Positions 1 through 6,117 of a stretch of DNA of 7,498 bases are shown piece after piece. Made by a program: the position numbers and the translations under genes. Where the stretch lies: contig CAZIWX010000119.1 in NCBI GenBank assembly GCA_964543125.1, positions 1 to 7,498 of the forward strand, read 5' to 3'. The DNA is from CAZIWX01 sp964543125 (GTDB taxonomy: Bacteria > Fidelibacterota > UBA8477). The notes under the pieces are model-generated. The model was not told the origin of the DNA. It did no database searches and saw only the letters and a list, made by a program, of their open reading frames with translations. The first letter of the stretch is position 1. Each line of letters opens with the position of its first letter.

Positions 1-60
1 ACGCACGCCGAAGGGAAACTCGTGTTGAATTTTTTTAAGGGTTGCATTACGAAGTCCGGG
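1..60. other. Unresolved left-edge segment, possible ends of neighbouring genes
   Basis: This stretch lies beyond the pilin operon terminator and is too short to assign. On the plus strand, frame 1 is open from the window edge to a TAA at 64-66, which could be the last 21 codons of a convergent gene; frame 3 is open to a TAA at 36. On the minus strand an ATG at 47-45 opens a frame that runs off the edge, beginning MQPLKKFNTSFPSAC, but no convincing Shine-Dalgarno precedes it. I cannot choose between these readings from the window alone. Confidence 0.2.
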
Positions 61-65
61 TGTTA

Positions 66-100
66 AAAAGCCCCAGCCCATATCGGGGGCTGGGGCTTTT
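66..100 (-). terminator. Rho-independent terminator of the pilin operon
   Basis: A perfect 14-bp inverted repeat (66-79 with 87-100) with a 7-nt loop forms a GC-rich hairpin, CCCCAGCCC pairing with GGGCTGGGG and flanked by A/T pairs. Read on the minus strand the stem runs into five T residues, as an intrinsic terminator should. It lies about 30 nt beyond the stop of the last pilin gene. Read on the plus strand it ends in four T residues, so it may also stop convergent transcription from the left. Confidence 0.92.
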
Positions 101-131
101 AGTGTTAAGCAGTCAATAGAAAAAAACTGCG

Positions 132-539
132 TTAGTCTGGAGTGCCGGTACCGGACGCCCAGGCCCCAAGCGTGAAGGACGAACCACTCGTACTATATGG
201 GAAATAATAGGTGTCGCCACTATAGCGAAAGTCGCCATGACCGCTGGAAGACAAAGCCGCTGCGTATGTGAATTCGCTTGATTCTTCATCCAGAAGGGTT
301 GAGATGGTCATTGTAGATGGATCCGGATAAGACTTGGTGCCTGCCGAGGCAAGCTGCTGCAATCCGTACATCCGCAGAGCAGAACGCACTTCAACTTTGA
401 ATTGATCTCTGGTCTTGACATGTGCCGTAGCGCTGAAGTCGAATAATTTTGGCACGGCATAGGCGGACAACACACCCAGGATAACCATCACTGTGATAAG
501 CTCGATAAGCGTGAAGCCTTTGTTTTTTCCTGTAAGCAT
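132..539 (-). CDS. Type IV pilin-like protein (minor pilin or pseudopilin)
   Basis: A 135-residue protein with a class III prepilin signal. It has a short basic leader (MLTGKNKG), cleavage expected after Gly8, Phe as first mature residue and the conserved Glu at mature position 5 (FTLIE). An unbroken hydrophobic helix to about residue 30 follows, with a Pro at the usual kink (AVPKL). The roughly 100-residue C-terminal domain is rich in Ser, Thr, Tyr and Gly and has no cysteines, so there is no disulfide-bounded D-region. By family knowledge it would be cut and N-methylated by a prepilin peptidase and built into a pilus or pseudopilus spanning the envelope. The ATG is preceded by AAGGAG at 7-nt spacing. 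It lies 36 nt after the other pilin gene and before a strong terminator, so it is the last gene of a two-gene unit. Whether it serves a type IV pilus, type II secretion or DNA uptake cannot be told. Confidence 0.9.
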   Translation of the reverse strand: MLTGKNKGFTLIELITVMVILGVLSAYAVPKLFDFSATAHVKTRDQFKVEVRSALRMYGLQQLASAGTKSYPDPSTMTISTLLDEESSEFTYAAALSSSGHGDFRYSGDTYYFPYSTSGSSFTLGAWASGTGTPD

Positions 540-575
540 TTTTATGCTCCTTTCGTTTAGGATTTTTTGGTTTAG

Positions 576-1091
576 TTATAGTTTAAGCTGAATATTGAAC
601 ATGGTAGAATCCTGGACATCCCAAATCCTTATCCGGGCCGGTGTAAAGGCTGAGATATAAACAGTCCCGGCGGCATTCTGGTTAAATTCAATCCTTGCCT
701 GATTTAAACTTTGAATCTTATAGGGTACATCACCGAAAGGTGAAACGGGAGGTTGTTTCCCGAACATGTCGGAAAATTTTACAATGATGGTTGAGCCATT
801 GAAATCGTAGGTGATAACCCGGGTGGAATCGGTAATATCCTGAGCAGTAGAAAGGGACGCATCCAGTTGCGGCAGGGGGCTCGCGCCGGATGCTTTTGAC
901 ACCACGGCATCATAATGAGTTTTCACCACCCCCGCGATAGTGTTCAAATTATCAACTGTTTTAACCGTCTTGGATTCCGCCTGTTGTTTCAGGTAATAAG
1001 GAATTGCCAACGAGGCCAAGGTCGCCATGATACTCATGCTGATCACCAGCTCCATCAAGGTAAATCCACGGGTCTTGTTGCTAGGTAACAT
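576..1091 (-). CDS. Type IV pilin-like protein (minor pilin or pseudopilin), first of a tandem pair
   Basis: A 171-residue protein starting MLPSNKTRG, with prepilin cleavage expected after Gly9, mature N-terminus FTLMEL with the conserved Glu5, and a hydrophobic helix to about residue 30 ending in AIPYYLKQQ. The C-terminal domain (about residues 35-171) has a long amphipathic helix, then beta-rich sequence, and no cysteines. I chose the ATG at 1091-1089 because AAGGA sits 5 nt upstream and because the prepilin leader is then of normal length. A GTG at 1184 gives a longer frame, but its extra 31 residues would be encoded by the -24/-12 promoter-like element and the 14-bp tandem repeat, so it is very unlikely. 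The gene is probably cotranscribed with the second pilin gene 36 nt downstream. The two proteins differ clearly after the N-terminal helix, so they are not a recent duplication. The family is certain; the exact subunit role is not. Confidence 0.9.
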   Translation of the reverse strand: MLPSNKTRGFTLMELVISMSIMATLASLAIPYYLKQQAESKTVKTVDNLNTIAGVVKTHYDAVVSKASGASPLPQLDASLSTAQDITDSTRVITYDFNGSTIIVKFSDMFGKQPPVSPFGDVPYKIQSLNQARIEFNQNAAGTVYISAFTPARIRIWDVQDSTMFNIQLKL

Positions 1092-1108
1092 TTGGGTCCT
1101 TACTCTCG

Positions 1109-1143
1109 TTTGGTGGTGGTCTTTTGGTGGTGGTCTTTTGGTG
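1109..1143 (-). repeat. 14-bp tandem repeat, 2.5 copies, in the pilin leader
   Basis: Two exact copies of TTTGGTGGTGGTCT (1109-1122 and 1123-1136, plus-strand sense) are followed by a 7-nt partial copy to 1143. Each unit also holds GGT triplets. The array lies between the predicted transcription start and the pilin Shine-Dalgarno. The transcript therefore carries AGACCACCACCAAA repeats, which are C/A-rich and poorly structured. Copy number may change by slippage. The effect on expression is unknown. Confidence 0.9.
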
Positions 1144-1161
1144 TCATTGTAACCCATATGC

Positions 1162-1178
1162 TTCAATCTGCGTGCCAA
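1162..1178 (-). promoter_or_regulatory. Sigma-54-like (-24/-12) promoter of the pilin pair
   Basis: On the minus strand the sequence reads TTGGCACG, four bases, then TTGAA. The -24 half matches the sigma-54 (RpoN) consensus TTGGCACG exactly, and the spacing from GG to the -12 position is correct. The -12 half is TTGA instead of TTGC, which weakens the call. A start would fall near 1151 and give a leader of about 60 nt containing the whole 14-bp repeat. Sigma-54 control of pilin genes is well known in several bacteria. No activator-binding site could be identified upstream. Confidence 0.5.
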
Positions 1179-1196
1179 AGTCACAAATCATTGTTA

Positions 1197-1227
1197 ATTA
1201 TAACCGTTAGGGTATAATCGTTCTCAA
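1197..1227 (-). promoter_or_regulatory. Possible sigma-70 promoter upstream of the pilin pair
   Basis: A perfect TATAAT (1202-1197) is preceded by TTGAGA (1227-1222) at a 19-bp spacing, longer than the optimal 17. The same TATAAT is one arm of a 6-bp inverted repeat (1197-1202 with 1213-1218, 10-bp spacer). The region therefore also shows a -10-like box on the plus strand, or may be an operator dyad. The surroundings are AT-rich, so chance matches are likely. Confidence 0.25.
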
Positions 1228-1295
1228 GTTTATTGTGCTGATTGAAGGCGTTGAGTGTACTATAATGGAACAATCATGTAAAAGAGGAAGCTTTA

Positions 1296-1424
1296 TTACC
1301 TATTGCTGATGATCCATATAGCGTTAGCAACGATGTAAATCCCAGCTAAAACAGCGTACACCCAATTGGGGTATTTTTTCTTGAATATGAGGTAAGATAA
1401 ACCCTTTTCTTCTGAACCTGCCAT
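1296..1424 (-). CDS. Small single-pass membrane protein, 42 residues, unrecognised
   Basis: The ATG at 1424-1422 follows a strong Shine-Dalgarno AGGAG at 6-nt spacing, and the frame ends at TAA 1298-1296. The protein begins MAGSEEKGLSYLIF, has a basic-aromatic patch FKKKYPNW (14-21), then a hydrophobic stretch of about 20 residues (about 21-40: VYAVLAGIYIVANAIWII), and ends SNR. This is what a short one-helix inner-membrane protein looks like, with lysines just before the helix. It stands alone: about 100 nt after the amidase stop and about 200 nt before the pilin start, same strand. Without obvious terminators on either side it could be cotranscribed or have its own promoter. I do not recognise a family. 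The length suits a small accessory subunit of a membrane complex or a regulatory peptide, but nothing here says which. A chance frame is unlikely given the ribosome site, the well-placed helix and the proper start. Confidence 0.75.
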   Translation of the reverse strand: MAGSEEKGLSYLIFKKKYPNWVYAVLAGIYIVANAIWIISNR

Positions 1425-1523
1425 GGTTAGCTCCTGTAGTGTATTTGTTTTTTAAATGCCAAACCTCCGGATATTTATTCCCATGCACGGAAAGTAATTA
1501 TTTAAACTAAAAATACACAATAT

Positions 1524-4500
1524 TTATTGTAGGTATCTTAATATTGCTTCAAATACCCTGTTTTGACCGCTTTTCTCAATCGATTCAAACGGAAACCCCA
1601 GCACCACCAGGCGATAATCTCCCCGGAAGGCATATCCGGCACTAAAACGATTTTCAGCATATCGACAAATGGTAACGGCGCCCTGTCCCCCAGCCAAAGC
1701 ATCAGGCGATTCCACCGCGTAATTCAATTGATTTTTCCCCTGGTTGAATTCAAACGTCGGCAGGATGGTGTAAAACAGCGAATCCGCGGCTACGATCTTA
1801 CCGTTCCGGGCAGCGTGGTCCGTGACCCACTTCATTTTCAAGTTTCCACGTATCAACGATTTGGTGGAATCGTCCACGCCCGGATTTGTCAACGGGTCCG
1901 TGGCGATATAGGCGCCGGATAGGAATAATTTGCCGCCGGTTTTTAATAACGAGGTTAGGGAATCCCGCAATTCGGGGCTGAATACGCTGAATCGTATTTT
2001 CCGGCTTTCAGGCAAAAGTCCGTGATACGCCCCTTCAGTCCGCTGTTCACCCAAGATGACATCAACGAGATAATATTGATTTAGCGCCGGACCGCTCATC
2101 CGGAGTCCTTGCCGCGTGCTGGATGAAAAAGATATTCCATTTGCCAACAGGGCTTTGCCGTGGACGGTCACATAATCCCGCGTATTACCGGCTACCGGCC
2201 GAACCTCGGCATTGGCATAACTGGCGCCAAACCCGGGGAAAGCATTAGTAAGAAACGCGGTCGCCGGTTCAAACTGGAACTGATCGCCGGTAAAATTAAT
2301 ATCGACTTTATCCGGAACCCCTTCATCCATAAAATCGGCAAAACCGGTCATATGCGGGAACGCCAGGGTTGCCGGCGCGGAAACACGGTCAAATCCGTCA
2401 ATAACGAGCGCCGGCGGATTATCCGGCCGGGCAGCAATCCCCACGGCCAGAGTCGCTGATGGAAATCCCGTTCCACCCCGGTTGACGCCGGCCACCCGGA
2501 AACCGTAAAGCTTTCCCGTATCCGGGTCAGCAAGTACGAACTGAGTTCCGTCCACCAACTGCCCATTATCAAAACCGCTGTCATTAATTCGGGTATAGAT
2601 CCGGTACCGGCCGGGCCGAGCGGTGGGTTCCAGTGGATCGATTTCAGGTTGCCACCTCAAAACAACAGAGCCGGTATCGGTGAGAATCGCCTGAAATGCT
2701 TTAATAGGTAAGGGTTCTACCACATAGGCCTGCTGATATTGGAAGGCAATGAATTTCAGCATCGATTTGTAAATCGCCCGCGCTACATCGAACCGAAAGG
2801 CCGGGTCCAAGGCGTATTTCATATCGGTGAAATTTTGATGTGAGAGCAATTCCAGCAACATTCCCGGCATGTTGGGGCGTGCTGCTTCGCTGTACATGGC
2901 ATCGATCAAATTTCGACGATGCCAGGTCGAGTCATATTTTGCCTGAATATCATGGACAATCTCGCTCTGCATGATATCCGCCAGATCGCGATTTGCCAGA
3001 CGCGAAACGCCATCGGGAAAAATCCGGGCGGAATCCATGTCCGTGATACTATAAATGGCAAGGGTGCCGATTGTCGTGTCAAGGCCGGCAATACCGGCAT
3101 CCGTATGAAACGCCAGCGAGAGGTCAATGGGAATTCCCAATCCCTTGACAGCGCGATCGGTGTTGGGACCGTCTGGCGCGCCGGAGAGATAGTTGGCGTA
3201 TTCACTCCGGCTCTGGTAATCGTCCTGATAATCGTTCTTATTGTCGTTGAGGCTATAAACCAGTGTATCCGGCATTCCGATATACTGGAGATAATAGCGG
3301 CTGCCTTCGGTGAATTTGGGGCGTCCGCTGGTGCGGCCGTTGCGCATGATCAGACCCATTCCGCCGCCAAATCGCACGGCATCGCCCGAAATCCAGCTTC
3401 CCGGCTGGCCGGAATCATTCAATAATCCCACCGATCCGTGTTGGGGATGGTAGCCTGAGTCAAATTCAAATTTTCCTAAATAGAGCCAGGTGTTGCCCCC
3501 CATCTGCTGATTGACCCGAAAATCGGTGCTCCCCCCCAAATGATTGACACGATAGTGGGCCTCGTTGCTGTTGCTGTCCGTGGCCCAATAAGTGATGTAC
3601 ACGGCATATTCTCCCCGCTGCGGGATGTTGGGAATCCATTGCAATATTGCCGATACAACGGAATCGGTGGTAGTCACCAATTGGCTACCGGTCCCAAACG
3701 GATTGAAATTCGCCGGGTAGGGTGGCGAACCGTACGCCAGGCCGGTGGAATCGCCATCCAACCAGCCCGCGGAACCGCTTGCCGACCAGATTTTGAAGTT
3801 AGGATTCGTGCCACTCGTGGTTGCGTCATCATTGTCGAGCACCACCTCATGGGTTTGAATATCCCGCTCCCGGGGAATGAACACATGCGCCCCGGCATTC
3901 TCCAGCATGGGCTCCAGGTAGGGAATGACAAAGGCGTAGGGCAACAGATCTTCCACCGTTTGAAACAGGCGCGGGCGCTGCCACTCCCAGACATCCTCCT
4001 GCAGGTTGTAATACCAGCCATGGCTGGGCCAAACCACAATGTTGCGTCCGGCTAATCCGTTAGCGGGAGTGAAGGCCGTGCTCACATTGCGAACCAACGC
4101 CCGTGGACGACGCTGCTCTGGTTCAGGCATTCGGCGATAATCATAGTGGCCGGACTCCGATCTGAAAATATTAGGAATTAAAGTCTGAATCGGTGTCTGA
4201 AGTGAATACAGCGTTAAGCGATAATTCCTGAAGCGCCACCCCAATGCCGCTCGGGCTTGCTGATAAATAGCCGCCACACTGACTTCCCGGAGCGGGACAT
4301 AAGAAAATTGATCCGTCAAAGCCACCCTGATGCGATGGGATGGTTTATCCACCCACAGGCTGTCGATAGCCGTACCGGGCGGAAAGGGGAGGATCGTCTG
4401 CTCCGCAACGATCTGGTTCAGCCATCTGGTTAAGCGTGAATAAGCGATTCTGGCCTGGCGGTTCTGTTTAGCTACCTGCGGAGGCATTTCGGCTTTGGGC

Positions 4501-4619
4501 AGCGTACCGGCACAACCGGCCAAAATTAATATTGAAAAACCAAAACCTGATAATCGTGATAAATGCCTGATTCGGTAGGATTTATTTCCGGAGTCATTGG
4601 CTGCTCCAGCTGGCTTCAA
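1524..4619 (-). CDS. Large lipoprotein, N-acetylmuramoyl-L-alanine amidase (Amidase_3) with inserted golvesin-like domain
   Basis: A 1031-residue exported lipoprotein. Basic residues precede a hydrophobic segment ending in the lipobox LAGC (Cys36); Ala at +2 gives no inner-membrane retention signal. Amidase_3 features are split. Part one (about 192-255) has WPSHGW with His200 and VEDLL with Glu223. Part two (about 420-625) has LAFHTDAG with His505 and MLLELLSHQN with Glu590. These fit the zinc ligands and catalytic Glu of peptidoglycan amidases that cut the muramic acid-L-alanine bond. Between them (about 256-420) is a golvesin/Xly-like beta domain (DNDDA near 262, GEYAVYITY near 336, GDAVRFGGG near 412). 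A fibronectin III-like module (about 636-735) and a C-terminal alpha/beta domain (about 738-1031; GGKLFLSGAYIATD, LGFPFESI) follow. Residues 40-185 are unassigned. The start is TTG, the only usable initiator after an in-frame TAA, with GGGG 7 nt upstream. Relatives are often labelled xanthan lyase; the amidase residues argue otherwise. Family confident, activity inferred. Confidence 0.85.
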   Translation of the reverse strand: MKPAGAANDSGNKSYRIRHLSRLSGFGFSILILAGCAGTLPKAEMPPQVAKQNRQARIAYSRLTRWLNQIVAEQTILPFPPGTAIDSLWVDKPSHRIRVALTDQFSYVPLREVSVAAIYQQARAALGWRFRNYRLTLYSLQTPIQTLIPNIFRSESGHYDYRRMPEPEQRRPRALVRNVSTAFTPANGLAGRNIVVWPSHGWYYNLQEDVWEWQRPRLFQTVEDLLPYAFVIPYLEPMLENAGAHVFIPRERDIQTHEVVLDNDDATTSGTNPNFKIWSASGSAGWLDGDSTGLAYGSPPYPANFNPFGTGSQLVTTTDSVVSAILQWIPNIPQRGEYAVYITYWATDSNSNEAHYRVNHLGGSTDFRVNQQMGGNTWLYLGKFEFDSGYHPQHGSVGLLNDSGQPGSWISGDAVRFGGGMGLIMRNGRTSGRPKFTEGSRYYLQYIGMPDTLVYSLNDNKNDYQDDYQSRSEYANYLSGAPDGPNTDRAVKGLGIPIDLSLAFHTDAGIAGLDTTIGTLAIYSITDMDSARIFPDGVSRLANRDLADIMQSEIVHDIQAKYDSTWHRRNLIDAMYSEAARPNMPGMLLELLSHQNFTDMKYALDPAFRFDVARAIYKSMLKFIAFQYQQAYVVEPLPIKAFQAILTDTGSVVLRWQPEIDPLEPTARPGRYRIYTRINDSGFDNGQLVDGTQFVLADPDTGKLYGFRVAGVNRGGTGFPSATLAVGIAARPDNPPALVIDGFDRVSAPATLAFPHMTGFADFMDEGVPDKVDINFTGDQFQFEPATAFLTNAFPGFGASYANAEVRPVAGNTRDYVTVHGKALLANGISFSSSTRQGLRMSGPALNQYYLVDVILGEQRTEGAYHGLLPESRKIRFSVFSPELRDSLTSLLKTGGKLFLSGAYIATDPLTNPGVDDSTKSLIRGNLKMKWVTDHAARNGKIVAADSLFYTILPTFEFNQGKNQLNYAVESPDALAGGQGAVTICRYAENRFSAGYAFRGDYRLVVLGFPFESIEKSGQNRVFEAILRYLQ

Positions 4620-4693
4620 TTGCTTGCCCCGTCGGTCGATCTCTGAGTGTAATGCACGTTAGTTTCCATTTTAGGGGCTAAACTTGTGGGCTG

Positions 4694-4720
4694 GTTTGTT
4701 CGTATCCAAATAAAACAAAC
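4694..4720. promoter_or_regulatory. Inverted repeat between regulator and amidase genes, possible operator
   Basis: GTTTGTT (4694-4700) and AACAAAC (4714-4720) form a perfect 7-bp dyad with a 13-bp spacer. It lies in the 160-nt gap between the Rrf2 gene and the lipoprotein gene, 75-101 nt upstream of the TTG start. The stem is AT-rich and has no trailing T-run on the minus strand, so it does not look like a terminator. It could be a binding site for a dimeric regulator near the lipoprotein promoter, or chance. I found no convincing -35/-10 pair beside it. Confidence 0.3.
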
Positions 4721-4779
4721 TCGCAACAAAAACGTGGGTATTTTTTGAAGATTATGGTTTTAGCCGAAAAAGGAACGGA

Positions 4780-5283
4780 TCAGGTCGTCACTGATTTGGG
4801 AGCCAGTGGGCGCGCCGGATTAATCTTTATTAAAGAGGTACTCAAGCTTGGCATCCACCAACTCACCTGATTCTGTTCCAACAGATCACGCAAAGTAGTG
4901 GACTGAAGCACATTATCCAGGATGGATTGGATTGCGCACCACACTGAGCGTACCGTGCAACTCGTGTTGTGGACACAAGTCGTTTCGGCACCTGCATGAG
5001 CCCCACAAAATTGCCCGTCAAACAAACGTCCCCCCAGGATTTCGAGAATATCGCCTAAAATGAGTTCCTCGGGAAGTTTTGCCAGGGTGTACCCGCCGGT
5101 TTTGCCGCGGACACTTTGTATTAATCCATTCATGCGTAAAATTCTCAACAGTTTACCCACATTATGGACCGACAATCCTTCCGCTTTAGCAATTTCGGGG
5201 ATGGTTAAACCCTCGGGTTGTTTGTTTAAAGCGATCTGGAGCAGGCAACGCAGTCCGTATTCTTCCTGGGTACTGAATTTCAC
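4780..5283 (-). CDS. Rrf2-family transcriptional regulator with Fe-S cysteine set
   Basis: A 167-residue DNA-binding protein of the Rrf2 family (IscR, NsrR, SufR-like members). The N-terminus MKFSTQEEYGLRCLL is typical, followed by a winged helix-turn-helix with TIPEIAKAEGLS (27-38), the recognition-helix region to about 50, and a wing with SVRGKTGGYTL (57-67). Cysteines at 93, 103 and 109 (C-x9-C-x5-C) lie where Fe-S Rrf2 proteins bind their cluster; Cys116 and Cys13 are extra. This points to sensing of cluster status, iron, or oxidative or nitrosative stress. The start is GTG, supported by the conserved MKFST opening; the Shine-Dalgarno is weak. It begins 15 nt after sufT and is the last gene of the suf transcript, so it would be coexpressed with the machinery it probably controls. 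The C-terminal tail (about 141-167) is longer than in many relatives and not conserved in appearance. The exact ligand and target promoter are inference. Confidence 0.88.
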   Translation of the reverse strand: MKFSTQEEYGLRCLLQIALNKQPEGLTIPEIAKAEGLSVHNVGKLLRILRMNGLIQSVRGKTGGYTLAKLPEELILGDILEILGGRLFDGQFCGAHAGAETTCVHNTSCTVRSVWCAIQSILDNVLQSTTLRDLLEQNQVSWWMPSLSTSLIKINPARPLAPKSVTT

Positions 5284-5298
5284 GACACAAACACCGGT

Positions 5299-5655
5299 TT
5301 AGAGTAATCCCAAAGCTAACAAGGCTTCCTCGGACATCATTTCCTTGGACCACAGCGGATCGAACACAAGTTGCACCCGGGCTTCCACAACACCTGCCAC
5401 ATCGGAAACTTTGCGTTCGACTTCACTCGGTAAGGAACCAGCCACCGGGCAATTGGGAGCCGTCAGGGTCATGATCACATCCACTGAGTGGTCATCCTGT
5501 ATATTGATGTTATAAATCAAACCCAAATCATAGATGTTGACCGGAATTTCCGGGTCGTAGACACTTTTCAACGCCGCAATGATGGCGTATTCCAGCGTTT
5601 TTTCCTCGTGGAGTTGCGTGCCTGTAAGTGCTTCGGCGGGATTGTTTTCGTTCAT
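5299..5655 (-). CDS. sufT: SUF system Fe-S assembly protein SufT (MIP18/DUF59 family)
   Basis: A 118-residue MIP18 (DUF59) domain protein. The signature YDPEIPVNIYDLGLIY lies at residues 33-48, and a TAPNCPVAG motif with the reactive Cys69 at 65-73. The C-terminal FDPLWSKEMMSEEA is also typical of SUF-operon members. About 20 residues precede the domain. The family, which includes PaaD and eukaryotic MIP18, takes part in Fe-S protein maturation, probably at transfer of clusters to client proteins or their repair; SufT members sit in or beside suf operons as here. It acts in the cytosol. The gene starts 6 nt after sufU and ends 15 nt before the Rrf2 gene. The ATG at 5655-5653 has only a weak upstream GAG, so translation may depend on coupling to sufU. 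Nothing is missing in the domain. Confidence 0.9.
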   Translation of the reverse strand: MNENNPAEALTGTQLHEEKTLEYAIIAALKSVYDPEIPVNIYDLGLIYNINIQDDHSVDVIMTLTAPNCPVAGSLPSEVERKVSDVAGVVEARVQLVFDPLWSKEMMSEEALLALGLL

Positions 5656-5661
5656 ACGCGG

Positions 5662-6117
5662 CTACTCGGTACTAATAACAGTGTTGGTTGCGGTTAAAGC
5701 CGCTTTCAGGGTATGCCAGGCCAAAGAGGCACATTTGACCCGCACCGGGAAATCGCGAACGCCGGCAAATACGGCTAATTTACCCATATCCGCCAGGCCT
5801 CTTTCCGAATCGATCCGGCCGGTCACCACATCGAGAAATAAGTCGAAGTAGTGCCGTGCTTCGGTGACGGATTTTCCCTTGATGAACGAAGTCATGAGCG
5901 ATGCTGATGATTTGGATATGGCGCAACCCTTCCCGTCAAACCCGATATCGGTGATGATATCATTTTCATCGACTTTGATATAAACATGGTAGTGATCGCC
6001 GCACAGTGGATTGAAACCTTCGGAAGTATGATTAGCATCCGGCACCTGCTTGAAATTACGGGGGTTTCGGTTGTGGTCCAGGATCAGTTCCTGATACAAT
6101 TCTCTGATTTCAGACAT
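5662..6117 (-). CDS. sufU: SufU-type sulfur acceptor / scaffold-like protein
   Basis: A 151-residue member of the IscU/NifU N-terminal family. The conserved cysteines are Cys39 in NPLCGD, Cys65 in GKGCAIS and Cys129 in RVKCASLAW, with Asp41 next to the first. The 64-residue distance between second and third cysteines is about 20 more than in IscU, which is the insertion marking SufU. By family knowledge SufU is a zinc protein that receives persulfide sulfur from SufS and passes it to the SufBCD scaffold, instead of being the scaffold itself. Asp41 and the three cysteines are the expected zinc ligands. Its ATG overlaps the sufS stop by one base (TAATG), giving tight coupling to its partner, and sufT begins 6 nt after its stop. 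Length is normal for SufU. No SufE gene is seen in the window, in keeping with a SufS-SufU pair. Confidence 0.93.
   Translation of the reverse strand: MSEIRELYQELILDHNRNPRNFKQVPDANHTSEGFNPLCGDHYHVYIKVDENDIITDIGFDGKGCAISKSSASLMTSFIKGKSVTEARHYFDLFLDVVTGRIDSERGLADMGKLAVFAGVRDFPVRVKCASLAWHTLKAALTATNTVISTE

Noticed and set aside
1109..1143. Possible CRISPR-like or VNTR array.
   Set aside because: The copies abut with no spacers and only 2.5 units; it is a short tandem repeat, not a CRISPR array.
1092..1184. A GTG at 1184 extends the first pilin by 31 residues.
   Set aside because: The extension would be encoded by the -24/-12 promoter-like element and the 14-bp repeat, gives an abnormal prepilin leader and lacks the good AAGGA site that the ATG at 1091 has.
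1518..1546. Inverted repeat CAATATT/AATATTG around the amidase stop codon as a terminator.
   Set aside because: The stem is almost only A-T with a 15-nt loop and includes the stop codon; it would be too weak, and the following T-run is not adjacent.
2919..4055. Long open frames of about 168 and 171 codons on the plus strand, and other frames, inside the amidase gene.
   Set aside because: They lie antisense to a gene with clear domain motifs throughout, show no family signature and are explained by codon bias of the true frame.
1524..4619. Naming the large lipoprotein a xanthan lyase.
   Set aside because: That label comes from the golvesin/Xly-like carbohydrate-binding domain; the residues seen fit a zinc amidase and no polysaccharide lyase catalytic domain is visible.
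5662..6117. Calling the SufS partner IscU.
   Set aside because: The spacing of 64 residues between the second and third cysteines shows the SufU insertion, and the gene context is SUF, without IscS, HscA/B or ferredoxin genes.
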